Assembly: GCF_901000735.1 (NCBI RefSeq)
Contig: NC_081542.1
Coordinates: forward strand, 37,444,571-37,508,570
Source of the DNA: Corylus avellana
Lineage: Eukaryota; Streptophyta; Magnoliopsida; Fagales; Betulaceae
Reading direction: 5' to 3'
DNA length: 64,000 bases
Below, one piece after another: positions 22,429 through 34,510 of this stretch. The number at the start of each line of letters is the position of its first letter. Position 1 is the stretch's first letter. The notes below the pieces were generated by a model. That model did not search any database and was not told where the DNA came from. It saw nothing but the letters and a program-made list of their open reading frames with translations. The position numbers were made by a program, and so were the translations under genes.

Positions 22429-25400
22429 ATGGCGCCGAGTCTGAGAGACCTCCAGCTCACGCGGGTAGCCGGCGCCGGCAAAGACGATGACGCCGGCGAT
22501 CTCGAGGACGTACGGCTCCTGGATTCCTATGAGGACGGCGATAGATTCAGTAGAAGCGAAGAGGGGATGAGGAGGGTTCAGGTCAGTGTCACAGGGATGA
22601 CCTGCGCTGCATGCTCCAATTCCGTTGAGGCAGCTTTGAAAAGCGTCAATGGGGTTTTGAGGGCCTCCGTGGCCTTGCTTCAGAACAAGGCTGATGTGGT
22701 TTTTGATCAAAGCTTGGTTAAGGTTAGTCTTGGCTTGGAATTCCCATGTCGTGTAATGTAATTGTGGTTGTGTTTGAATGTTAGTTTGTGGTGAATTGGG
22801 TAAAGGGTTAGTGTTGTTTCCAAAATGTTTGAGCTCTGTGAGTTGGTTTTGGTGTTTTGGACTATGGGTTAGTGGTAGTGTTTGCTTAATTTTTGTGATT
22901 TGTGCAGTCTTGTTAGTTTGTGTTCATTTTCTAATTTGTGGTGAGTTCGATCATATGTTAGTGCTACTTTTGAAAATTTGTGCTTTGTGGGCTTCTTTTG
23001 GAGATTTGAACTATAGGTTGATCTTGGTTGATTAGTTTCTGAGACTTCATTTTTTTTTTTTTTTTGTTGATAATTTTTTGTTTTGTTTATTTTGGAATTG
23101 CTGCCGAACTAGATCATGGTGAAGTGCTCAATTTGCTTTCTTTTTATGCCTTATGTATTTTATAGTTGGCATTACTTTGAGATAATCTATTAATCGTGAA
23201 TATAATCTTATTATAATAGTTTAGCCTAAGGTTTTGAATTGAAGCTAGTCATTTTTTTATACAGTAGATTAGCCTTTATAGTTTAGTATATCTGGTTCAT
23301 ATTTTTTGTAATGATGCCCTAATTTTATTTCAGTAATTATGGACGCGAGAAATGACCACGGGATTGTTTAATGATAGAGGTTCATAGTGGAGTACAATTT
23401 TTTTTTTTTTTTAAATGTTCTTTTTAGTACGTGGTTCCTATTAATAATTGCACTTAACCAGGTGTTATTTATTGTTGAAATAATGAGTATGTATATCTTT
23501 GTTGAAGGTATGAATTATTGTGCTTGAATCTATGTGTGGATTACTGATTATTTTTTTTGAACTTTATTTGGTAGCAAGAGATATTCATGTGATCTTTGGT
23601 GTTCGAGTCTCTCTCTTTTATGGGGTGTTTTTATATGTACCTCAGGGGTGGGGTGGTTTTTTTGTTGGGAGATACAATCATGATCAGCACTTAGCTAAAG
23701 AAACACAATACTGGCATACTCCTTTTTATCGAGTTTATTTCTACAATTGATGGTGTTTCCCTCCCTCTCTCTCTCTCTCTCCAAATTTTCTGTCTGTTGA
23801 TGTCTGATTTCTCTTATAGATTTGTATTTTCATGATGGCATATAATAGTATATAAATTATCAGTTAAAAAAGGCCAGAGATATAAGACACATAATGATTA
23901 GAAATATCGATTTTTTTTTTTTTCGACTGGCAAGTAATTCATTACAAAAGGAAACCTCACTAAAGGTGCACAACCCTAGTACACGATAAGTATACAAGAG
24001 AAACACCTAGAGAAATTGTGATTATTATATTAAACATTCTTTAAATACTTTCCAAATAGTCTAATTAACAATAAGCTTGGCCAATAGGATAGGTGCCTCT
24101 CCCCATGCCTTCTAGCTGTCACTTGACACTAGTGAACTTCTTGTATGTCCTAACTGGGGAACTGGACCAGAAGGCCAGTGCTTTATAGCGGCATCCTATG
24201 TGAGAGGAAAGAATTTGATAGAATGCTATGAGTTCTAGATGACATGAGAAAACTTAAAAAGAGCGTTAGAGATAGTGGCTCGTATTCATAATGAGTGTTG
24301 CATATGGGACATTTTCATGTACCGAGCTATGGGGTTTTTAATTGGTGACAACATGTGTATGTGTGTGTGTGTGTGTGTAGATGTTATAACCCTATTTTGA
24401 TAGATAGTGAAAAGACTCCCCCTTGTCAATGTGGGCACAATGCTGAACCAAGTAAATTCTCTATGAACTATTTTCTCTATCATTCTCTTTATTTTTCACT
24501 GATTCATAGTTTCAACAGAGTGCAAATCTCAGTTTTCTCTTTTTTGGTAACTGTTGCTGTTACTTTCTGTTGTAGAGTTCCTATCATTCTCTTTATTTTT
24601 CACTGATTGCATACTTTCAACAGAGTGCAAACCTCGGTTTTCACATTTTTGGTAACTGTTGCTGTTACTTTCTGTTGTAGAGTTCCTGGGCAATTATTTG
24701 GAATCCTTAATTGTCTTTTCTTTCTGTGTGTGACTGCATGTGGAAATTCCTCGTAAAGAAGTTTATATCTACCAAATTGGTACTGGAAACCTTGGATTTT
24801 ATAGATACTGAAGCATTTTGTGTCTTGTCCTAATTTAGGATGAAGACATTAAGAATGCAATAGAGGATGCGGGCTTTGAAGCAGAGATTCTACCTGAACC
24901 TAGTAATTCTGGAACAAAACCACATGGAACCCTGTTGGGGCAGTTCACAATCGGAGGTATGACATGTGCAGCCTGTGTAAATTCTGTTGAAGGTATTTTA
25001 AGAAATCTTCCTGGTGTCAAAAGGGCAGTAGTTGCCTTGGCCACTTCCTTGGGGGAAGTTGAGTATGATCCTACTGTGATTAGTAAGGATGATATTGTCA
25101 ATGCAATTGAAGATGCTGGTTTTGAAGCGGCACTAGTACAGAGCAGTGAGCAGGACAAAATTATACTAGGGGTTGCTGGCATATACAGTGAGATGGATGT
25201 ACAGCTTTTAGAAGGCATACTTAGCCACTTTAAAGGAGTGAGACAATTTCGTTTTGACAGAACATCAAATGAAGTGGAAGTTATCTTTGATCCTGAAGTT
25301 GTCAGTTCTAGATCAGTAGTTGATGGGATTGAGGGAGAAAGCAATGGGCAGTTTAAATTAAACGTAACAAGCCCTTATGCAAGAATGACTTCCAGAGATG

Positions 25401-26875
25401 TTGAAGAAGCCTCAAATATGTTTCGGCTTTTCACCTCTAGTTTGTTCCTCAGTGTAAGTATTTACTTTTTTATTGAAAAGATTTGGTGCATTGCATATCC
25501 TTCTTTTTTATTTTATTTATATATATAAGGCCAACGAATTAACTGCTGGCACACAATGCTTTGGCTCCAGATTCCTGTCTTTCTCATAAGGGTTGTTTGT
25601 CCTCACATACCACTGGTGTATTCCTTATTGCTTTGGCGATGTGGACCCTTTCAAATGGGGGATTGGTTGAAGTGGGTTTTGGTGAGTCTTGTTCAGTTTG
25701 TTGTTGGAAAGCGCTTCTACATTGCTGCTGCCAGAGCTCTTCGAAATGGTTCAACTAACATGGATGTTTTGGTTGCATTGGGAACTTCAGCCTCTTACTT
25801 CTACTCTGTGTGTGCTCTTCTATATGGGGCGGTCACTGGATTTTGGTCTCCAACATACTTTGAAACAAGTGCTATGCTGATAACGTTTGTATTGTTGGGG
25901 AAGTATTTGGAGTGTCTTGCCAAAGGAAAAACATCAGATGCCATCAAGAAGTTAGTGGAACTTGCACCAGCAACAGCAGTGTTGATTGTCAAAGACAAAG
26001 GTATGTATTAATGTGTGATTTTTTTATAAAAATAATGGAGGTTGTTGTATTTTTGGGACTTTACCTATCAGGATGGTTTAAGTTTCTATGCTTTATTGGC
26101 ATACATAATTACATAGATTTATCACTTATTTTTTATCTTGAATTGATAAATTTTCAGTAACTAACTGGTTTTAGTTATTTTGGTGTTTAGGTGGGAAGTG
26201 TATTGAAGAAAGGGAAATAGATGCTTTGCTAATTCAGCCTGGTGACATATTAAAAGTTCTTCCTGGTGCAAAGCTTCCTGCTGATGGTGTGGTTGTATGG
26301 GGTTCAAGTTATGTTAATGAGAGTATGGTAACTGGTGAATCTGTACCTGTTTCAAAGGAGGTCAATTCATCAGTTATTGGAGGAACAATAAATTTACATG
26401 GTGCCCTTCACGTTCAAGCTACAAAAGTAGGAGGTGATGCAGTATTAAGCCAGATAATTAGTTTGGTTGAGACGGCCCAGATGTCAAAAGCTCCTATTCA
26501 GAAGTTTGCGGATTTTGTAAGTATTCTGAAAATAGTTTGACTGTAACCTTATCATGCTTCTGTTAATTTGTGCTATATGGGCATCCTTTAAATATATTTG
26601 TAATGCTTCTAGCTTTGGAAAAGAAAAAGAGATTGCATTTTACTTTTGCCTGAAAGGTGTAATAACTTTTATATTCTTAATTGACACTGACAGTATGCTA
26701 TTTGTTTCATTGTGGCTTGGTAATTGGGAATGCTTGAATTGAAATTATTTAATGCTTATTGAGTTGCAATTGAAATTATTTTATGTTTATTGAGTTGCCA
26801 ATCCGTATCATCTTTGAAGTTCATAATATATATGTCAGCCTATCTTCTCAGTCCAATAAATAAACTGGAATTTGA

Positions 26876-26921
<46 letters not shown>

Positions 26922-29900
26922 TTAAATATTTTGAAGTGTTCATGTCATTGAAGTTGTCATCCTCAAGGGAACCTTCAGAAACATTTATGGGATCAGATCA
27001 AAATGAGAAAAAATTTGGTTTATTAAATTGTAGGGCCACCTCTGTTCATCTTGATTGCATCTCTACAGGCTATTAAGGTTTATTTGCATACGGTGTTTGG
27101 GCAAGTAACTCTTCAACTGGATTAGACCTTGTTTAAAAGTTTGGTGCATGCCTTTTTGTTAATAAACTCGAATGGATAGCTTTGAGTCTTCCACTTGGTT
27201 TTTGCCCTTTATAAGGGTCATATTTGTATTCCCGGGTGTATTATCCTCTGCCTCATCTGCTGGGATTACTTTCTTCAGCTGGTGGTGGATTTATCTGGTC
27301 CAAAGCCTGTGTTGGTTGGGTTAGTTATATCCAGACTACTCCTGGAAATTGGAAGATGAAGGACCAAATGGGAGCTTAAACTTTCTGGGTTTCTTTTATG
27401 GCAAGTAACATACTATAGACAGAGCCAAAAGAAAGGGGCTTTGAGCGTCAATGAGTCAGTACCCACTAATATTAATATGCATCTTTCTCTGCAAGCCTTT
27501 TACAGGGGCTGATTGGATCAGCTACTGTGATGCTTTTCCACCCCATGAAAGTTTTATCTTAAAAATACCCCCAATTTACACATTGTGGAGTTTATGTCCT
27601 TCTCCTTATTTATACGAGTCCCACTTTTTCTCCTTATATCATTTTCTGCAATTAGTCCTTGGATTTACATTTTCGAAATTATAGATTGATCTGGTCATAT
27701 ATATAATTCTTGTATAAGATATCGTTCCTATCTTACTTCTCTTTATTCATGCAGGTAGCGAGCATATTTGTTCCTACAGTTGTTGTTTTGGCATTGTTGA
27801 CATTATTGGGTTGGTAAGTTCACATTTCTTTGGGCCTGCTGCCATGCTCTCATTGTGAATTTTTCATACTGTTAAAACTGTTGCCCCTCATTTTTATTAA
27901 ATGTTTTCTTTTGTTGATGGTCTCAAGGTATATTGGTGGAGCCCTTGGAGCTTACCCAGAAGAATGGCTACCAACTAATGGAAATTACTTTGTATTTGCC
28001 CTCATGTTTTCAATATCGGTTGTGGTTATCGCATGCCCCTGCGCTCTCGGATTGGCAACACCAACTGCTGTAATGGTTGCAACTGGGGTTGGGGCTAATA
28101 ATGGTGTGTTGATAAAAGGAGGAGATGCTTTAGAAAGGGCTCAAATGATTAAGTATGTGATATTTGATAAAACTGGCACCCTAACCCAGGGAAAAGCCAC
28201 AGTTACAACAGCAAAAATTTTTGCAGCAATGGATCGTGGGGAATTTCTTAGATTGGTGGCCTCTGCAGAGGTGACTTCTGATTTCTCAATTAGTTTTCGA
28301 TTTTTTGCCCTAAAACTCAGACTGTTCTTTAGGATTTGCCACTTTTGGTTCAAAATATAGTGCCAGAAGAAGGTCCCAAGAAGATCTCATAATATCACCA
28401 CTATAGAAAAGAAAAATGTTGGCATAATATTTTTTCCCGTGAGAAACGAACAGTTTGCTTTTCTGTAGTGTAAAGTGACATTAAATTGGTGTTGAACTGC
28501 ATAAGTTGGTAGCAGAGAAAACAAACATTTTGTTTTCAATTTTGTTCTTGTTACATATTTGTTCTGTTTTTTTTTTTTTTTTTTTTTCTTTCTTTCTTTA
28601 TTTTCTCGGAATTGAACTCATCCAAATATTATGCAATAGTCATACTACAGAACCAATCTTTATTTATTTATTAATTCTGGTCAACCACTTTATTTTTTAA
28701 CTTTTATCCGTGGCTTAGGCCAGCAGTGAACACCCTTTGGCAAAAGCAATAGTGGAATATGCACGCCATTTCCATTTCTTTGATGGGCCTTCTGCAACCA
28801 AGGATGCTGATAACAATAGCAAAGATTCAATTTCTGGATGGCTTTTTGATGTGTCGGAGTTCTCTGCTCTGCCAGGAAGAGGAATCCATTGCTTTATTCA
28901 TGGAAAACATGTCTTGGTGAGTTGTCTTGCACTAAGATATCTTTTTTTGATATGCAAATGTCAAAGCTTATTTTCAAGATGAATTGACATTTGCATATAT
29001 ATATATATATAAGATATGCAAATGTCAATTCATCTCGAGAATATGCTTTGTAACTTTTGGGATTGCTTAACGGAGGCAATGTATCCTGAACAGGTTGGTA
29101 ACCGGAAGCTGATAACTGAGAGTGGAATCTCTATTCCAGCCAATGTCGAAAATTTTTTAATAGAGTTGGAAGAAAGTGCCAAAACTGGAATACTCGTTGC
29201 GTATGACAATAACTTAGCGGGTGTTTTGGGAGTTGCAGACCCACTAAAGAGAGAAGCTGCCGTGGTTGTGGAGGGTCTTGGGAAGATGGGTGTTACGACA
29301 GTCATGGTTACAGGAGACAACTGGAGAACAGCTAGGGCTGTTGCAAACGAGGTCAGCATAGAGTTTTTATTTGTGAATAATTTAAACCCGCGATTTTAGC
29401 ATTATAAAACTCTAGTTTCTTCGAATTCTGATATTTAGGTGATGAGTCTTAACTTGCTTTTTTAGGGTCTGATGGAGTTCGACTCTTACCCATATATTAT
29501 ATTTTCATATATCATAAGAAAAAAAGCTTTTTGTGTTAATTTTTAAATTGTTAATGGAAAGGGAATAGTAGTATTTTCATGTCATTTTTGTTATTTATTT
29601 AAGGGAAAAATTAAAAAAACTTTTTAGATTTAAAATCTTCATAAACTGTAGTCTGAAAGGCAAAATCCAAAAACTAGGTCTAAAAGGCAAAATCTAGAAA
29701 AGCACAAGGAGATTCTGAGATATTTGCCCTTGAATTTATTATTTGTACTTAAACATCAGACTTTATGGTTCCTAAGTATACATTATTAATTTCAGTGGGT
29801 TTGCATGCCCCATTTTGTGATTTTCAAAGTACCTCCCTCCTCTTTTGTAAATTATGTTGTTTTGATAAAATTTGTTGCATACAAGTTGAAACCAAATGTC

Positions 29901-30412
29901 AAATTTGAAAAAGGAAAAATGTTTATGCTGGGCAGGTTGGCATTCAAGATGTTAGGGCAGAGGTAATGCCCGCAGGAAAAGCGGAAGTCGTCCAATCATT
30001 CCAGAAAGGTGGTGAGCTAGTTGCAATGGTGGGAGATGGGATCAATGACTCCCCTGCTCTAGCTGCTGCTGATGTTGGTATGGCTATTGGGGCCGGGACC
30101 GATATCGCCATAGAAGCTGCCGATTATGTATTGATGAGAAATAACTTGGAAGATGTAATCACAGCCATTGATCTGTCGAGGAAGACGTTTTCACGGATTC
30201 GATGGAATTATGTGTTTGCCATGGGCTACAATGTGGTTGCTATCCCAATTGCTGCAGGGGTTTTGTATCCATCTCTAGGAATTAAGTTACCGCCATGGGC
30301 GGCGGGTGCATGCATGGCTCTCTCATCTGTAACTGTAGTATGCTCTTCTTTGCTTCTTAGGAGATACAAAAAACCCAGATTGACAACCATACTAGAAATT
30401 ACTGTAGAGTAG
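22429..30412 (+). CDS. RAN1: Copper-transporting P1B-type ATPase, RAN1/HMA7 ortholog
   Basis: Nine coding exons with GT-AG introns: 22429-22722, 24839-25453, 25571-26000, 26191-26516, 27755-27813, 27928-28270, 28719-28916, 29094-29351, 29936-30412. All joins keep frame and give 999 residues, close to the roughly 1000 of Arabidopsis RAN1. Metal-binding motifs GMTCAAC lie at 56-62 and 138-144. A third HMA-like stretch (about 204-270) lacks the cysteine pair. Also visible are the actuator TGES (494-497), transmembrane CPC (611-613), phosphorylation loop DKTGT (655-659), SEHP (692-695) in the nucleotide domain, GDGIND (874-879), and YN and MxxSS residues in the last membrane helices. The family pumps Cu(I) into the secretory pathway. 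In Arabidopsis RAN1 loads copper into ethylene receptors and is needed for copper homeostasis. The start has the family N-terminus MAPSxRDLQLT. All key residues are present. Function is inferred from orthology, with high certainty. Confidence 0.97.
24478..24685 (+). repeat. Tandem ~104-bp duplication in RAN1 intron 1
   Basis: Two adjacent units (24478-24580 and 24581-24685) both begin ctatcattctctttattttt and end ctttctgttgtagagttc. They differ at several bases. Each unit ends in a pyrimidine tract plus ttgtag, which looks like a splice acceptor, about 150-260 bases upstream of the real exon 2 acceptor at 24838. Confidence 0.85.
26877..26918. repeat. (TA)n microsatellite in RAN1 intron 4
   Basis: About 21 uninterrupted TA units inside the largest mid-gene intron (26517-27754). 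No coding sequence was seen in that intron. Confidence 0.9.
28978..29034. repeat. Perfect 21-bp hairpin in RAN1 intron 7
   Basis: Arms 28978-28998 and 29014-29034 are exact reverse complements (starting gatgaattgac, ending gtcaattcatc), separated by a short AT-rich loop. The sequence gatatgcaaatgtcaa also occurs once more just upstream at about 28949. Confidence 0.85.
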
Positions 30413-30640
30413 AAAGAGAAAATTGAAAAACTTTGAGGTTTTGGCTTCATGTCAAGATAAGAAGATGGGTGTGATCAAGTGTTATATCCCAATTTTGTAT
30501 ATTTCTGTCTCTTTTGCAGTGGGGGTGTAAGATTTTAGCACCCCGTCATTGTAAATGCCACTTGTACAATAATTTTCCTTGCTGCTTTTTCTGTTTTTAT
30601 CTTTTTCCTTTTTTATTTTTTATTCAATGAGGAGTCTCTC
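30413..30640 (+). other. RAN1: RAN1 3' untranslated region (approximate)
   Basis: AT- and T-rich sequence after the stop codon, with tgtaa-type and caataa-type motifs near 30540-30575 that suit plant polyadenylation. The exact poly(A) site cannot be fixed from sequence alone. Confidence 0.4.
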
Positions 30641-31780
30641 TCTCTTGCATGTTTGGTATGTGGAATAGACTCTTGAAATTGATTGATTATTCTTATAAAA
30701 TAGCTATTATTTATTGAGAAATAATTCACGTCAATATTTTTTTTTCATTCTTTACTCATCTCATCCTATAAATTTAATAGATCAACTATTAGATTTGTGA
30801 ATTCAACTCAAATCCAATGGTAGATTCATTTATTTACTATAAAGATGATTAAAAAATGAATGAGTTTTATCGTTTCTCTTGTTTATTTGGATGCACATCA
30901 TCTATAGGAATAGATATTCCCATGAAAATAGCTATCTCTAAAAAATGAGATGAATAACTATTCTGGAAGGAAACTCATAGTAAATCAGAGACAGTTTTCA
31001 ATTTTTATTATTTTTTTTTTGGGGAAAAATTTAGGATTTTTCCTTATGTTTTTTTTATTGTTTTTATTTATTTATTTTAAAATAAAGTTGTAATTTCACA
31101 AAGAGTTCATTGAAAATTGGCTATGGAGGGATTGTATAATTTGTTACAACAACATGCTACATCCATTTATAAATCTATTTTGAAACCACATAAATTTATT
31201 TGTCATAAGATCAAAAAATTTAACAAATATATATATTACCCATTAATTCTACATCTAAAGTCATCTAAAATAATCAACTTTGCATATTATTATCAAGCAT
31301 TCCTGGAGAATAACAAATATTCAAGATACTAAAAAGGATTTTTTAAATCTGTCTGAAGCTTTTAATTTCTGAAAAACATTTCCCCAGAAGCCCTATATAA
31401 CAGCCTGAGAAGATATTCTTAGGTTAATTAATATCCTCTCTCAAAAATACTATCATAAAAAAAAATATAAGGAATTTTTTTTTCTTTTCAAATTTTTACA
31501 AGAAAAATATGCATGAACAGATGATCCACATAATTAATAATTTCACTTGCACAAAACTCTTGTAGCTTGTGTTACGAATATTGTATTCTTGGGGGGTGTC
31601 CATTAGATTATCTCCTTTTCATGTACTTGTAGAAAAAAGAAAAAGAAAAAAAGACCCGTTGCCTTCAATGGTGGTGGCATAACGATTGTATCAAATGTTC
31701 AAATCAATCAAATGGAGGTGCATTAAAAGTCCAAAGACAAAGCCAACACAAGAGCTGCAAAGTGGACTGCCTATCAAAAT
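30641..31780. other. Intergenic, no gene recognised
   Basis: AT-rich sequence with a weak inverted repeat near 30740-30860 that resembles the 249-388 element. Nothing coding is supported. Confidence 0.5.
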
Positions 31781-32708
31781 TAGGGGTGGGCAAATTAATC
31801 GTTACCGTTTAACCGGCCGTCTACCGGCTTCGACCGAACCGATATAAACCGTAGCCGATATGCCGATATCCTTATCGGTTAAAAAAAGTATACCGGAATT
31901 CGGTCCGGTCCGGTTAAGCGGTTCTTATCGGTTAACCGATTTAACCGATAAGAAACCGGAATTTTTTTTTTTTTTTTTTAATTCTAGTCCCAAAACGGCG
32001 CCGTTTAGTCTTTTAGAGAGGTTTCCAAATTCCCACAAGTGACACAAGTTTCCGAATTTGTGTAATGATGTTGCCCATGACTTATTTTCCTTTTGCTAAG
32101 TGACTTTAATTAGTTAATACTTTGTTTATTATTCATTAATGAATTTTATTTTAATTTGGGTTTGGGTTGGTTTGATGTTTTTTTTTTTAAGTGATGGCAT
32201 TTGATGGGATTTCTTTGCCTTTGGTAAAAGCATTTTTCATTAACTAGTTTTGCTAGTCTAATTAGTATTCATTATGTTAATTAGTCCATTTGCTTTGGAA
32301 AAATGTATTTTATAATATAAAAAAAAAAAAGTTGAAGTGGATCAATATAAAAAAGCTTCAATTTTTAGCCCAAAAAATAAATATTTGGATCCCAACAAAA
32401 AGTATTTGGTCCCTAAAACAACTCATTTTTAATAAGTTATTTTAGCCCAACAAAAAGTATTTGGGCTTTCAAAAGTCAAAAAAACTCATTTTTGATTTTT
32501 GGCCCAACAAAATAAATCAATATAAAGCTCTCGGTTAAATCGGTTAACCGGTTTAACCGGACCGTTTAACCGTGTACCGTTTTAACCGAAATTATCGGTT
32601 AAAATTCTTATTGGTTCGGTATCGGTTAATAAACCGTTTAACCGAAAATTATCGGTTAATAACCGATAAGGTCCTTAACCGGACCATTTTGACCGATACC
32701 CAGGCCTA
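31781..32708. mobile_element. hAT-like non-autonomous element
   Basis: Ends taggggtgggca and (reverse complement) taggcctgggta are inverted repeats. The interior is full of ccgataa/ttatcgg and ggttaaccg motifs arranged symmetrically at both ends. The flanks atcaaaat (left) and attcaaaat (right, offset by two bases) suggest a damaged 8-bp target duplication. It is a relative of 41511-42122, with no transposase frame. Confidence 0.65.
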
Positions 32709-32934
32709 AGATTCAAAATTGTTTTGAAAAAAAAAAACAAAAAGAAGACAAATTCCACCTGGTTAATCAAAGAATTTTCAGCTTTGAGGTATCGTCAATA
32801 TTGATTGGAGTCCACAACAATTATTTGTCTAAATTGTTAAGAATTAGAACAGGTAATACAATAGATTTCACATAAAATTTATCAGTCTAAACAAATTTTG
32901 AACTATCTGCACAAATTTATAATTGAGAAAGGAT

Positions 32935-33090
32935 ATTTAGTAGACTCTTATACGACTGTTATACAATTATAATGATGTAACAGTGAATATCAGCCATTAA
33001 TTTTTATTTTTACAAGTCAAATGTTGATTTTTACTGTCATATCATTATAGTTGTATACTTGTATGACAGTCATACGAGAGTTTACTAAAT
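32935..33090. repeat. Foldback MITE at edge of tandem duplication
   Basis: The ends atttagtagactcttatacg and catacgagagtttactaaat are inverted, and the inner arms around acaattataatgat and atcattatagttgt pair. Only its right arm (from about 33043) is repeated at the start of unit B near 38674. Confidence 0.65.
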
Positions 33091-34074
33091 AACATTACTC
33101 TTTATAATAATTCAAACAAATAATTGATATGGACAGTAATTTATTGAACTTTGAGGTGAAGCTGTCGTAATTGTCTGAATTGCTAATAATTATGACAGAT
33201 AACTTGAGAGACTTCATCTAAACCTAATTGTCTAAATAAATTTTGAATTGTTAAGCCATTTACTCAAATGGACTGGTTTTTATAAAAAACTCTCGTCTTA
33301 TCTGCTTAAATTATTATAAGTTTGAACAGATAATTGATATGAATGGTAATGGGAGAAGAGGACTGGTCAAAACTTTCGAGAAGGAATGGGAAAGTCATAT
33401 AAGTTGGAGGATCAATTTGGGATTTGTTGGTGTTAATTATTGCTTACCAGTGTCCTTCTTTTGACCAATATCGTCACCCATGTCGTCAGCTTGTACATCT
33501 TTAGGTCTTTACCGTACTTGTTCTTTCACACAATAACGTTGGTGTTAAGAAAAAGTGAGGAAACAATGGCAAATTAAAGGAAAAAAGTTGTGACCAAAAG
33601 GAGGAAAAAAAAAAAGAAAAAAAGAAGAGAGCTGTAGAAATATTTCTCATTAAAAAAAAAAGAAAAAGAGCGTTAACGATGAAGTTAATCATTTAATTAA
33701 AAAATATATATATGGGTTTAAACTATTTTTTAATAGTTGACATTCAAAAAGTAGGATATTTAATTAAAATAAAAGATGAATTATACAATTAAGATTTGAA
33801 TTCAGGATCTAGAGCTCTAATACCATGTTTTATCATCATTTTTCTCAAAAATTCAAGGGTAAATTTATTCATTCATTATGGATAAATTTATCAATTCCAT
33901 TTAATACGGTCAAAGCAAAAAACAAGAGTTTTCTGCTCACCACTTAGAAGCTCACACCTTAGCTTAGAACAAAAAATAAAATGAGAACAAAACAACATAC
34001 TATTCCTCCACACAGCCATTTTAGTCACTTGCCTCCACCACTTGAAACCGCTGCCACCCACTACCTCCGTGTCT

Positions 34075-34510
34075 CTCTCTTTGTCAGCCACATGGGGGTG
34101 GTGCGCTGCCACCCCTGTGGGTGGTCAGCGAGCCACCCATAGGCCATGGGGTGGCCATGAGCCACCCCAGATGTGGCCTGCGCCACCCTAGACGTGGCCG
34201 GGGTGGCTCGTCGGCCACCCTTGGGGTGGTGCACGACCACCCCATGGCCTAGGGGTGGCTTGCTGGCCACCCCAGCCAGATCTTAGGGTGGCCAGGCCAC
34301 CCCATGGCCATGGGGTGGCTGTGGGTGGCTCGTGAGCCACCCCGACCACATTTGGGGTGGCTCACGGCCACCCTATGGCCTAGGGGTGGCTCGTCGGCAA
34401 CCCTCAGCAATTTTGAGGTGGCTCGCCAGCCCCCTCAATAGTTTTGGGGTGGCGCCTCATGGGGTCGACGGAGAGAGAGACGGAGGCAGTGGCGGCGGGT
34501 GGCGGCTCAA
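34075..34510. repeat. GC-rich array of GGGGTGGC/GCCACCCC palindromes (unit A)
   Basis: An island of high GC in AT-rich DNA, built from many alternating ggggtggc and gccacccc blocks. The outer arms contain tgcctccgtctctctc and its complement (gagagagacggaggca). The whole block can fold into nested hairpins. The same block is in unit B at 39735-40205, so it predates the duplication. Frames through it are repeat translations, not genes. Confidence 0.7.

Larger units (their letters stand above)
13615..23046. other. Haplotype copy 2 of RAN1 upstream region and exon 1
   Basis: Counterpart of 4538-13514 that runs on without interruption into the rest of the RAN1 gene. It differs by point changes, small indels, a partly sequenced inner gap (14691-15428) and one extra MITE with flanking duplication at 21080-21872. 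It is therefore the copy that belongs to the complete gene in this assembly. Confidence 0.75.

Noticed and set aside
23520..23750. 76-residue frame in RAN1 intron 1
   Set aside because: It lies wholly inside an intron, has no domain, and is not needed for the RAN1 protein.
23905..24120. Possible antisense SINE or LINE tail in RAN1 intron 1 (poly-T start)
   Set aside because: Only a T-run and moderately unusual text; no promoter boxes or target duplication found.
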